Assembly: GCA_963693315.1 (NCBI GenBank)
Contig: OY856186.1
Coordinates: 383,258,215-383,322,214 of the forward strand
DNA: 64,000 nt
From: Diogma glabrata
Lineage: Eukaryota > Arthropoda > Insecta > Diptera > Cylindrotomidae
Direction: 5' to 3'
This document shows, piece by piece, positions 54,932 through 64,000 of this stretch (the stretch's first letter is position 1; every line of letters begins with the position of its first letter). The notes below the pieces were generated by a model that made no database searches, was not told the DNA's origin, and saw only the letters and a list, made by a program, of their open reading frames with translations. The position numbers and the translations under genes are program-made.

Positions 54932-55947
54932 GATGAAAAACGTGATCTACGCAGGTGAAAAAGTCGAAATTTGAACATGACCATTTTTGATTTTCCTGAA
55001 ACTTGGCAAATAAGTAGTATGGACAAAATAAAAAATACTACTTATTTTAAAATTTTTTTAAAGTGCATAGTTTGAGCATATGGGGCACCCCTACATGCAT
55101 AAAAAATGAAAATTCTGCCAATCTGATGTAACTTTAAAATCAAATTGCTCAAGAACGGCTATACCGATTTCATCAAACTTTTTTTTGTTTGATAGATGAT
55201 TAGTTAGTCCTTTGAAAAAAAAATTAATTAATTGTTTTTATAATTAATTTTTAAATAAAAATATTAAAAAAACTTTTTTGAAGATGGCGCTAGGGTCAAA
55301 GATCAATTGGAATTTAATTAATTTTTTTTTCTGAAAATAGTTCTATTCTTACTCTAAAATATATCAAATTAACTCAGAGGCGTTAATTTTTGTTCTTGAG
55401 ATATTTAATTTTAAAGATTTTTAGTACATTTTTTCAAACAACTTCCATTAACAAAAAATTTTAAAATCAATTAAATTTTAACTTTTTTTTTTTTTAAATA
55501 CATATAGCTCTAACCTTACTTTAAAATATATCAGATTTACAAAGAGGCGTTAATTCGTGTTCTTGAGATATTTAATTTTAAAGATTTTTAGTCCGATTAA
55601 AATTCTAATTGTTCATTATTTTCTCGAACTTCAGTGGTTAAAATTTTTTGATGATATAAATTTTTTTTCAAAGGACTAACTATAATAATCTATCAAACAA
55701 AAAAAAGTTTGATGAAATCGGTATAGCCGTTCTTGAGCAATTTAATTTCAAAGTTACATCAGATTGGCAGAATTTTCATTTTTCATGCATGTTGGGGTGC
55801 CCCCTATGCTCAAACTATGCACTTTAAAAAAATTTTAAAATAAGTACATAGTATTTTTTATTTTGTCCATACTACTTATATGCCAAGTTTCAGGAAAATC
55901 AAAAATGGTCAAGTTTTCACAACTTTGTCTAGAACACGTTTTTCATC
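54932..55947. mobile_element. ~1.0-kb foldback element
   Basis: Begins GATGAAAAACGTG and ends with its complement. The arms of about 300 bp match closely (GACCATTTTTGATTTTCCTG, AACTTGGCA.ATAAGTAGTA, CTGCCAATCTGATGTAAC and others). The middle (about 55250-55640) holds two diverged inner repeats around TTGAGATATTTAATTTTAAA. Flanking ACCT on both sides is a possible 4-base duplication. It abuts the next foldback element. No coding capacity. Confidence 0.8.
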
Positions 55948-55955
55948 ACCTATAT

Positions 55956-56909
55956 TAGACTGTTTCACAAATCCACTTTTTTTGAAATGTTCAACTCCAC
56001 ATCAAAAATCTGAAAGTTCTCGATGAAAAAAAATGTTCCCCCTGATGTGAGCTTTTTATCTCATTCCCAGACCGTGCGGTTTTGCAAAACGTCCTGAATT
56101 TTGGGCTATTAATGCAGGAAATTCAAATTGAGACTGGATGCCGATACGACAACATAAAAACAAAAATACCGGGTTGCTATTCGATGGGAAATTTTCCATA
56201 GAACTCAAAAATAACCCAAAAGAATAAACAATATTCTGTACAGGCGTTTTAAAAGAAATTGTATTTGAACTGAAGGGACTTGCCATAATTAAAATATCAT
56301 TTATCGAAAGTAAAATAAAAAGTTTTCAAATGAAAATGATAATTTTGTATATTTTATTAAGTAGATTTTGTGAAATTATGAAGAAGTTGCCTTTTAGCCT
56401 AAATTCTGGAAAACACGACTTCACTAAAAGTGAGATATCTCGCGATCTAGACCACCAAAAGACCTAAGATTTTTATTGTTGGCAAGTTAATAAAATTGTT
56501 TATGAGATAAAATCGTTAAATGTGGTGGTTAGCATGACAAAAAGTTAAAATAATGACACCGCTTTTCGAAAAATGCGCAAATTTGCAATATTTTTTGACT
56601 TCGGCTTCAAATTTTCATGGTTAGGCTTCAGAAAACGTGTGCACCATGGTTATTTTAAAATTTTATGGAAAATTTCCCATCGAATAGCAACCCGGTATTT
56701 TTGTTTTTATGTTGTCGTATCGGCATCCAGCCTCAATTTGAATTTCCTGCATTGATAGCCCAAAATTTAGGACGTTTTGCAAAACCGCACGGTCTGGGAA
56801 TGAGATAAAAAGCTCAGATCGGGCGGAAAATTTTTTTTTCATCGAAAACTTTCAGATTTTTGATGTGGACCTGAACATTTCAAAAAAAGTGGATTTGTGA
56901 AACAGTCTA
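55956..56909. mobile_element. 954-bp foldback element with 8-bp target duplication
   Basis: Perfect ends TAGACTGTTTCAC and GTGAAACAGTCTA. Flanked by ACCTATAT at 55948-55955 and 56910-56917. The arms are about 240 bp (CCCAGACCGTGCGGTTTTGC, GCAACCCGGTATTTTTGTTT and neighbours mirrored). The unpaired centre of about 450 bp (56210-56660) shows no coding similarity. The 8-bp duplication suggests hAT- or P-like mobilisation. Confidence 0.88.
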
Positions 56910-57582
56910 ACCTATATTATAAAAAGCATATAATAAAAAGGGTATTGTTTATAATTTTTTGTAAAGGATTGTAGAGAACTATCCTGTAACCCAGGGATGT
57001 CAAACTCGCAGTCCGCGGACCACTTGTGGCCCGCTGCATAAATTGTTGTGGCCCTCAACACTTTTCCGCACCTACAGTGTTTCAATTAAAAATTCAAAAA
57101 TGCATAAGAAAATGAATTTATCAAAAATAATCTCATAATATAAAATGTACTTATAATTGCTATTAAAAAATATGATCTTCCAATGCATATAACCCGATGT
57201 ATTTGGCAACTTCCACCTTTTGGCAACAAACCCCTTTTTTGAAAGCATTTATGCGTGGTATCGTCGGCAGACTAAAAGATTATGTTTAAACCCAACATAA
57301 TAGATCTTTTCAAAACTTCCATTGCGTTATCCACCTTGCTGGTCTTATGTTCAAAAGTAATTAAAATTGAAAATGTATTTAAAAAAGTTGCTAACATCGT
57401 TAAACTTATTCGAGCACGTGGATTAAACCATTGAGCATTAATGACATTGCTTAAAGATGTAGAGTGTGATTACGAAGATTTGCCATATTATACCGAAGTG
57501 CGTTGCCCTTCACATCATAAGTTTTAAGATATTTACAGCTGTTGGACGAAATCGTATTTTTTTTCTAAATTAAAGATTAGAG

Positions 57583-57956
57583 TCCCTGGGCCCTCGCCGA
57601 TTTCATTTAATGATTACCACATATTTTGTACTTCGTGAGGCGACTGTCCTTGACGAGTTTGAAAATTTTTGTATCTCCCATTTTCCTCAACCCAAACATG
57701 CCAAAATGTCAATTGTCGGACTCGAAAATAGCAGACACATTTTTGTCGGACAAGGTTTTCGTGTTCTTAAACAAATTAGTGGTAGCAAATTTACAAGATC
57801 CCGGGCAATTGGCATTTTTCGGAGCTTGCCGTACGAAAAAGCGACGGAATCGAGGAAAATAGCAGAACAAAAGCTTTTGGACTCATCAAGCACAGGCGCC
57901 TCACGAAGTATAAAATATGTGGTAATCATTAAATGAAATCGGTGAGGGCCCAGGGA
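57583..57956. mobile_element. Palindromic MITE, family M1, copy B, nested in the hAT element
   Basis: Ends TCCCTGGGCCCTCGCCGATT and, in reverse, TCCCTGGGCCCTCACCGATT. The arms (ATGATTACCACATATTTT, CTTCGTGAGGCG, GTCCTTGACGAG) match copy A at 24880-25382. It lies between two hAT-coding blocks and therefore inserted after the hAT element. Confidence 0.82.
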
Positions 57957-58878
57957 ATATTATGACTACTCTGAACTAAAAAAGATGTTTGGATACAAGA
58001 TTTGGCTTTCTCAGTTGACATTACTGGCTATCTCAGTCAACTCAATATTATTGTTCAGTGTAAAAACATGGTTATAACCTCGTTGTATGACCAAATAAAT
58101 TCATTCAAACAAAAGATATCCTTATGGAAAATACAATTGAAAAGAGAAAATTTATGTAATTGTTCTAGTTGTAAAACTCGTTGGCTTAAAGATCCAGAGT
58201 AAAAATTTGAAAAATATGAAAAACCACTAATGTTGGCAGACGATTTTGAATTGAGTTTTTCAGATTTTCAAAGTAGTGAGTCTCATTTCAATATTTTTTG
58301 CTCTTCGATGTCTGTTGTCATTGAAAATATTCACGAAAATTGGGAAATGGGCCCGAGCAGAAATCAGTTAGGGAAAGCCTGTAGAAATCAGTTAGGGAAA
58401 GTACATTAAGGGTGTGATCAGTGCCAGAAATGGTAAGCCCTATTACGGCAATCTCATGTGGGCTTGTTCCGGGCCTGAATTAAAAAGCCCTTTTAAGGTT
58501 AACCTTATTTTATGATATCCGTTCCTGATGTGGTTTTTCATATTTCACTCCTGGTTTGGCAATCTGATCAGGCCTATTAGTTTTATATGGCGAGCTTGAT
58601 CAGGCCCTGATCCGACTATATCAATCAGAGTCTGATTGGGAAAAAGCGTTACACTCATGATCAGGACCCTATCAAACTAGGGCAAACCTTATCAGGGTCA
58701 TATTTGAACCCTAACAAATTTCTGTTCGGAGTGTTTATAGAACTACCATGCGACACGCTATTAATCCAAAAATATAAGAAATTGGTATTCCAGAGTTTTA
58801 CGATTACTTATCTGCAGACCGTTGCCAAAGAACTTGACATTATGTTATAGGCATATTATCCATGTTTGCACTATACAT

Positions 58879-59132
58879 CGTCACTGTTATGCCAGAGTCA
58901 GGAATGTGCAAAATTGTAGTTTTGAGATAACTGCATTTTAAAGTTTTCAAACGCCACTAAAATTCATTTTTTTTGTTGTTTTTTATTATTCCAGCAAATT
59001 GAATAAAAAAATTTACTAGAATAATAAAAAACAACAAAAAAAACTGAATTTTAGTAGCGTTTGCAAACTTTAAAATGCAGTTATCTCAAAACTACAATTT
59101 TGCACATTCGTGACTCTGGCATAACAGTGACG
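58879..59132. mobile_element. 254-bp palindromic element nested in the hAT transposase, 4-bp duplication
   Basis: The ends CGTCACTGTTATGCCAGAGT and their complement are perfect. The arms extend through TGCAAAATTGTAGTTTTGAG and AACTGCATTTTAAAGTTT almost to the centre. Flanked by ACAT (58875-58878 and 59133-59136). Non-coding. Confidence 0.85.
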
Positions 59133-59742
59133 ACATGTGAACACATTTTTTCACAAATGCAGATGAATAAAACTGCAAAGCGGGCCAGATTGACTGAACA
59201 ACATTTACAATCGACATTAAAAATTACATTAAGCCAAAAACTAATACCAAATTTTGATTTAGCAAAAAAACTGAATTAATAAACATATTTTTAAGTACTA
59301 ATAAATTTCTATATAAACATTTTTGTTTTGTTTTCTTTAACAAATTTAAAACTTTTAAAAAAACCAAGAACATGTGACCCGCATATGGGTTTGGAAAATA
59401 ATTTTCGAAAAATTTGGCCCGTATACCGAAATGAGTTTGACATGCCTGCTGTAACCCTTCATTTGTTTTATAACTAAATTTTTGGTTGATACTTACAAGC
59501 TTTTAAATCTTTTTTATTTTTTATGAGTGAACAGCCAATGTGGAAAATATAATAACATTATTTGATTAAGGCATTGATGAACATTTAAAAAAAAATTAAA
59601 AGAAAAGAAAAGAAATATTAAAATATGAACCGAAAGAAAACAGGACAAAAAATATATATATATAAAACTAATTTTACACATACGGTTTTAAATAAGAAAT
59701 CTAGATAAAAGTTTTTGAGTAAATCTGATAAAAATGGTAGTA

Positions 59743-61033
59743 CTAGGTCATTCAATAAGTCCGTAGGATGACACATAGATGGCGTTACTAGAATTTTTTC
59801 CATATGATTTTTATTTAGTACTAACCTTCAAACGATACGTGTATAAATTTGACAGCAATCTGACTATTTATTCGTGAGTTATAGCATTTTGTGTGAAGCA
59901 ACTTTTGTTTTTGAAAAAAAATGGAAAAAAGTGATTTTCGAATTTTAATAAAGCATTGCTTTTTGATGAAAAAAAATACAGTGGAAACCAAACAATGGCT
60001 TGATAAACATTATCCAAACTCTGCTCCATCGAGACAAATGGTAGAGAAGTGGATGGCTGAATTTAAATGTGGTCGTACCAGCACAAAAGATGCAGAGCGC
60101 AGTGGACGCCCAAATGAGGCTGTTATTCCAGAAAACATAAAAAAAATCCACAAATTGGTTATGAACGATCGCAAATTGAAGGTGCACGAAATAGCTGACA
60201 TTGTAAAGGTAGCAGATGGTAGTGTTTTTACCATTTTACATGAACATTTGGGTATGCGAAAGCTCTGTGCAAATTGGGTGCCGCGTGAGCATCTAGTCGA
60301 CCAAAAACAACAACGAATCGATGCTTCGGAGGAGTCTTTGGCACTGTTAAACCGCAATAAAAGGGAATTCTATCGTAGATATGTGACAATGGATGAGACA
60401 TGGCTTCACAATTACACACCAGAATCCAAAAGACAGTCAGCTGAGTGGACAGCAGTCGACGAACCGAATCCAAAGCGAGCAAAGACGCAACAGTCGGCCG
60501 GTAAGGTGATGGCGTCTGTATTTTGGGATACGAACGGAATAGCATTCATCGACTATCTCCAAAAAGGAACCACCATCAACAGCGAGTATTACTGTGAACT
60601 TTTGGATCGATTGAAGGCTGAAATCGCAAAGAAACGGCCACATTTGCAAAAGAAAAAAGTGTTGTTTCACCAAGATAATGACCGTGTCACAGATCGATGA
60701 AAACGATGGCAAAATTCAATGAATTGGGCTTTGAATTGCTTACCCACCCACCATATTCTCCAGATTTAGCCCCCAGCGACTTTTTCCTGTTTTCAGATCT
60801 CAAGAGAATGCTTGCTGGAAAGAAATTTAAGTCCAATGATGAAGTAATCGCTGAAACTGAGGCCTATTTTGACGAGAAAGAGAAATCGTGCTATAAAAGT
60901 GGTATAGAAAAGTTGGAAAATCGCTATACTCGTTGTATCGCCCTCGAAGGCAATTATGTTGAATAAAAAAATCGAGTTTTGTCAAAATGTTGTTTTTTTC
61001 TTACTTATCCTACGGACTTATTGAACGACCTGT
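59743..61033 (+). mobile_element. mariner (irritans-type) transposon
   Basis: 1,291 bp, flanked by TA (59741-59742 and 61034-61035). Inverted ends of about 28 bp share AGGTC.TTCAATAAGTCCGT with few mismatches. The single transposase gene covers most of the interior. Length and ends are standard for mariner elements. Confidence 0.93.
59921..60966 (+). pseudogene. mariner transposase with one frameshift
   Basis: About 348 codons, as in irritans-type mariners. The N-terminal paired-like HTH regions (residues 1-110) are followed by WVPREHLVDQKQQR (family WVPHEL-type motif). The catalytic DD34D residues are Asp158 in VTMDETWLHNY, Asp252 in VLFHQDN and the third Asp in YSPDLAPSDFF. A one-base loss just after 60680 destroys the HQDNAPCHKS motif and opens a stop at 60698-60700. 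The frame resumes at 60697 and runs to TAA 60964-60966. Apart from that the gene is intact, so the insertion is fairly recent. It would cut and paste the element at TA sites. Confidence 0.92.
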
Positions 61034-61035
61034 TA

Positions 61036-62628
61036 TGTACATAAATTTCATATTAAAAATGAAAAAAAAATAAAGAATAAAGAACAAATGTGTAAATACA
61101 AATCGTCTCTATAAACAGTAACTAAAATAAACAAAATTTATTGACAATTAAGATAATGCCATTACCGACCAACGATCGTATTCGTAAAGTAGTTAATAAT
61201 TTCGGACACAGAAATGTTTGTTGTAATAAAAAATTTCATTCAAATTTTCCTTCAAAAACTTCAAATGTACTTTCATCAATTTCTTAACCACCCGAGTCGA
61301 ACTTTAACTACGATTTAAGTAGTAGACATTCTCAAATGAACCTATTTTAGTTCTTTTCGTCCTTTATTGCCTGTAAATAAGAGCTTTTTACTCTCGATAA
61401 ACTTATTAACTCCTACAATATCTAAAAACATACTATTTATCATCTAATTAGAATCTCAAAAAACTATTTACATACTACTTATTCTTAAAATACTACTTTA
61501 AACCAAAATAAGCCTGTTTCTCAACACCTTACTAAGTATTTATCATATCCTAAGAACTTTAAAAACCCTTTTAATTCTATCAACGTACAAAATTAAAATC
61601 TATTTGAATCTTCAAAAACTATTTACGATTCCGATCTATTTCGCATCAAACCCGACAAACATTTTTATACATGAAGATAGCGCTCGTATATTTAAGTTCT
61701 AAATTGGAAATGCATGAGTGTGATTTTGTTTGTAAAGGATGCGTCCATTTTTTCGCCATTTTTTTAATGATACAATTTAAAAGACCAAAATTTAGAATAT
61801 ATAATAGTAGTTTAATCAATGAGTGAATAATGAAGTAGTTTATTCTCAAGCAAAAGTTTAAAATTCGAGCGAGGCACGAGCGAGAATTTTAATTTGCGAG
61901 AGAATAAAATTCATTATTCACGAATCGATTACAATACTTTATTCTCTGACAAAGATTTTATTATAAAAAAGAATTGTGTATTATAAAAAATAAAAACATT
62001 TTCTTCAATTAAAACAATAAATCTTTATTGTTTTAATTGATAAATCAAATTTCTTAATAAAAAAACCCTGATGATAAAAAACGCCCTTCTCATACAATCA
62101 ACCAAGTTCAACTAAACGAAATAAGAGAGTTTAAATTAAAATTTGATTTTTGAACAAAACTTATCAAAGCAATTGTGATTATAATTTGAAAATAATTTTA
62201 ATGAAATCAAAACAATTTGACCAATTGAATAAAATTTTCATTAGGCAATAGGTTAAGTTCATTAGGCTATAGGTTAGAAAACAATACAATAATACATACT
62301 ATTATTATCGAAAAAACATACAAATAAAGCTGATATAATTAAATGGAAGAGAATAAAACTACTTTTTATTTTTCTATTCTTATTTCTTGTTCTTTCTTTT
62401 CTTTTGTTTATTTTTATTATCATCAAACAAATTTCGTTTCTCTTCGTTTTTTATTATTACAGAAAAGAACGAAAGAAAATTTATTTTTAACGCCTATTTA
62501 ACAACTTAAATGGGATTTTTTCCGATAAGTAGTTTTTGCAGGAGTTATGTAGATGTTATTTTTGTATTGAAAATAAGTGATACTTAAATACTCTAAATTC
62601 TAAATAGTAGAATCTGTAGGTTTTAAGG
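61036..62628. other. AT-rich spacer with two small hairpins
   Basis: 61823-61920 folds imperfectly (GTGAATAATGA...TCATTATTCAC, with AAAATTCGAGCGAG and its mirror at the tip). 62005-62020 and 62025-62040 are a perfect 16-bp inverted repeat with a 4-base loop (TCAATTAAAACAATAA). No coding similarity. Confidence 0.55.
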
Positions 62629-63006
62629 CAGGGGTGCCCAGAAATCATGGAAGAGATGGCCAAAAATTTACAAGAACAAAAATCACTGGCCGCACGGAAA
62701 AAAAAATAAATAAACAGTATAAATTATGTTAAGATTTTTTATTCAAGTTAAGTCGCGAACATTAAATGCTTGTGTAGTATTACTAATTCTTAGTTCGTTT
62801 TTCAAATTAATGTCAGTTAGTCTATTTCTATAGGAATTTGTTAGGAATATTTAAGTTTGAATTTAGTACGTACCAAAATATTGTACTTTTTTAAACGGAA
62901 CTTATTATTATTGTGGTATTTGCTATTTTTATAATATTTTTACTGGCCGCACCAAATCATAAAACTGGCCGCATGCGGCCAGATGGCCGCAGTTTGGGCA
63001 CCGCTG
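62629..63006. mobile_element. hAT-type MITE with 8-bp target duplication
   Basis: Ends CAGGGGTGCCCAG and TTTGGGCACCGCTG are inverted repeats, flanked by TTTTAAGG at 62621-62628 and 63007-63014. The subterminal CTGGCCGCA/TGGCCGCA words are typical of hAT ends. 378 bp with no transposase; related in style, though not in sequence, to the hAT element at 56992. Confidence 0.9.
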
Positions 63007-63059
63007 TTTTAAGGAGTAGTTAAATTTCGACTCGGGATTTTAAACACGTTTAACTACTA

Positions 63060-63350
63060 CAGTGGTGAGGAACCTGCGGCTTTAAGGCCGCCAGCGGGCT
63101 TTTGAAATTTTCTTTGCGACCTAACCAAATATTTTAAATTTTACACAAAATTCAAACCAATTTTATTCGTTGAAATATTTTGTTGTTAAATTATATTTTT
63201 TTTGAAATATGTATTATTAATCGTTTTTTTAAAAATATTTTGTCTAGTTGTGTAGTAAACTTTTTTCGGTTTAAAAATAGCGAAATAACAATAATGCATT
63301 AATACTAAGTTTATAAAGAATATTTTTTGTTTTTTATTGGAGGGCCTTGA
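63060..63350. repeat. Possible hAT-like relic
   Basis: The left part CAGTGGTGAGGAACCTGCGG resembles hAT ends. Read in reverse, the stretch around 63372-63340 (CAGTGTTCCTTGAACTGCA) is a partial match. No target duplication found. Ends are uncertain. Confidence 0.3.
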
Positions 63351-63399
63351 GACTTGCAGTTCAAGGAACACTGCGACCTGAAGGTCTATTGTGCTTACC

Positions 63400-64000
63400 C
63401 CTATTTACTAAAGTTTTTATCACAACTAGTGTGCATCACATTTTGGGTACTAGGGTACATCACATTTTGATGTATTTCTCTTAAAAATTCAATTGCAATT
63501 TCAGATTATAATTGGGATTTCAGAATTTGAATTGTCGATTTGCCAGCTGGGACTGAGACTTAGTTTCAAGTTTTCGAGCTGTTGGTTTGTCAATTTAGAT
63601 TTTGTTTTTATTTTGAATTCAATTTGGGGTTTTCTTTCCTCTCTACTCAAGTAAAATTACATTATTTTTTTTATCTATTTGGTTGCATTTAAATTTGATT
63701 GAAATTCAAGCCAAAAAATATGGAGGGACTGAAATCTCACAGCTCTGAGATATCAAGACTTCGGTCTGGGTAAAGGATTTTGATATAGTTTTCGGCAAAA
63801 AAATTATGAGGACATGGTTTTTAGTTTTGAGCAGCGATGTATATCAAATATAACTCTTTGTTATAGTACATGTATTTTTTTATCTCTGTTTAGAAATTTA
63901 TTACAACACTAACACGAAACATCAATACGATGCCGGAAAATTATAACAGATCATAAATTAACACGTGAAAAGATGATACACTCAGCAAACTACTCAAAAA
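63400..64000. other. AT-rich end of window, nothing recognised
   Basis: No coding or repeat structure seen on either strand. Confidence 0.4.

Larger units (their letters stand above)
57230..59280 (+). pseudogene. hAT transposase remnant (GTF2IRD2-like type)
   Basis: 57370-57540 reads KVANIVKLIRARGLNH and YEDLPYYTEVRCPS, matching the central hAT domain (family form YHTEVRWLSRG). 58010-58200 reads DLAFSVDITGYLSQLN and SFKQKISLWKIQLKR. 59140-59277 reads TCEHIFSQMQMNKTAKRARL, then TEQHLQS and a LTPNID-like end, the hAT dimerisation region (CEQLFS). Stops, frameshifts and two insertions break it. Removing the insertion at 58879-59132 restores the reading HYTCEHIFS across the junction. Confidence 0.8.
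56992..59448 (+). mobile_element. hAT-superfamily DNA transposon, decayed, with 8-bp target duplication
   Basis: Ends CAGGGATGTCAAACTC and GAGTTTGACATGCCTG (one mismatch when reversed). Flanked by CTGTAACC at 56984-56991 and 59449-59456. The interior encodes a broken transposase of the kind that also gave rise to vertebrate GTF2IRD2-like genes. Two palindromic elements are nested inside (57583-57956 and 58879-59132). Confidence 0.92.

Noticed and set aside
56056..56755. Mirror-image open frames at 56056-56286 (minus) and 56573-56755 (plus)
   Set aside because: They are the two arms of the foldback element 55956-56909 translated in opposite directions.
57610..57936. Overlapping open frames on both strands starting with the same peptide (MITTYF.LREA.VLDE), also seen at 24900-24960
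   Set aside because: The sharing comes from the palindromic MITE arms being read from either strand; there is no codon or domain evidence for a gene.
60010..60712. Minus-strand open frames of 91-115 residues
   Set aside because: Antisense shadows of the mariner transposase.
63060..63372. A second complete hAT MITE next to 62629-63006
   Set aside because: The ends are only partly inverted and no 8-bp duplication was found, so it is listed only as a weak relic.
1..64000. CRISPR arrays, bacterial operons, rRNA genes
   Set aside because: None seen; introns, eukaryotic splice signals and insect transposons dominate the window.

Overview
The window is eukaryotic, AT-rich and intron-containing, and reads as insect genomic DNA, most likely dipteran. 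The evidence is an irritans-type mariner, a gypsy/errantivirus-like LTR retrotransposon with an env gene, several insect-type non-LTR retrotransposon families, and one host gene resembling the insect phospholipase B-like protein 'lamina ancestor'. The species cannot be fixed from the sequence alone.

Host gene. A single host gene is supported. It lies on the minus strand in three coding exons (35468-35359, 35297-35031, 20187-18606) that join in frame to a 652-residue phospholipase B-like protein with an N-terminal hydrophobic anchor. Intron 1 is 61 nt. Intron 2 is about 14.8 kb and is full of transposon debris: an R1/LOA-like element, a palindromic MITE, a THAP-type DNA transposon, a 2A-family non-LTR fragment and an RTE-like element.

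Left flank (1-18036). A tail fragment of non-LTR family 1 sits at the edge, followed by a CR1-like element on the minus strand (405-3118). A near full-length copy of family 1 (5327-8837) has an 11-bp target duplication and carries an N-terminal 2A-like motif followed by a degenerate PHD-like finger. It landed inside an older palindromic repeat. Next comes an 8.2-kb errantivirus-like element (9431-17602) with almost identical LTRs, a CTTT duplication, a tRNA-Leu-like primer site, gag, a canonical -1 slippery heptamer, pol and an open env. It inserted into a long foldback element with an 8-bp target duplication (9249-18036) whose loop is strikingly GC-rich.

Right flank (35469-64000). This holds an RTE-like element (38460-41290), an endonuclease fragment of the R1/LOA type, a 5'-truncated family-1 copy with a 13-bp duplication, a second CR1-like copy with a MITE inside it, and a series of long inverted-repeat elements (48159-48893, 54932-55947, 55956-56909). 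A decayed hAT element (56992-59448, 8-bp duplication) carries two nested palindromic insertions. A mariner (59743-61033) has one frameshift, and a short hAT-type MITE lies at 62629-63006. The remaining stretches are AT-rich DNA in which I see no genes.

The most distinctive trait is the number of long, well-matched foldback elements, several with readable target duplications, repeatedly nested with retroelements. The items most worth a second look are the GC-looped foldback, the errantivirus-like element with its hairpin and frame junction upstream of gag, and the 2A-bearing non-LTR family.
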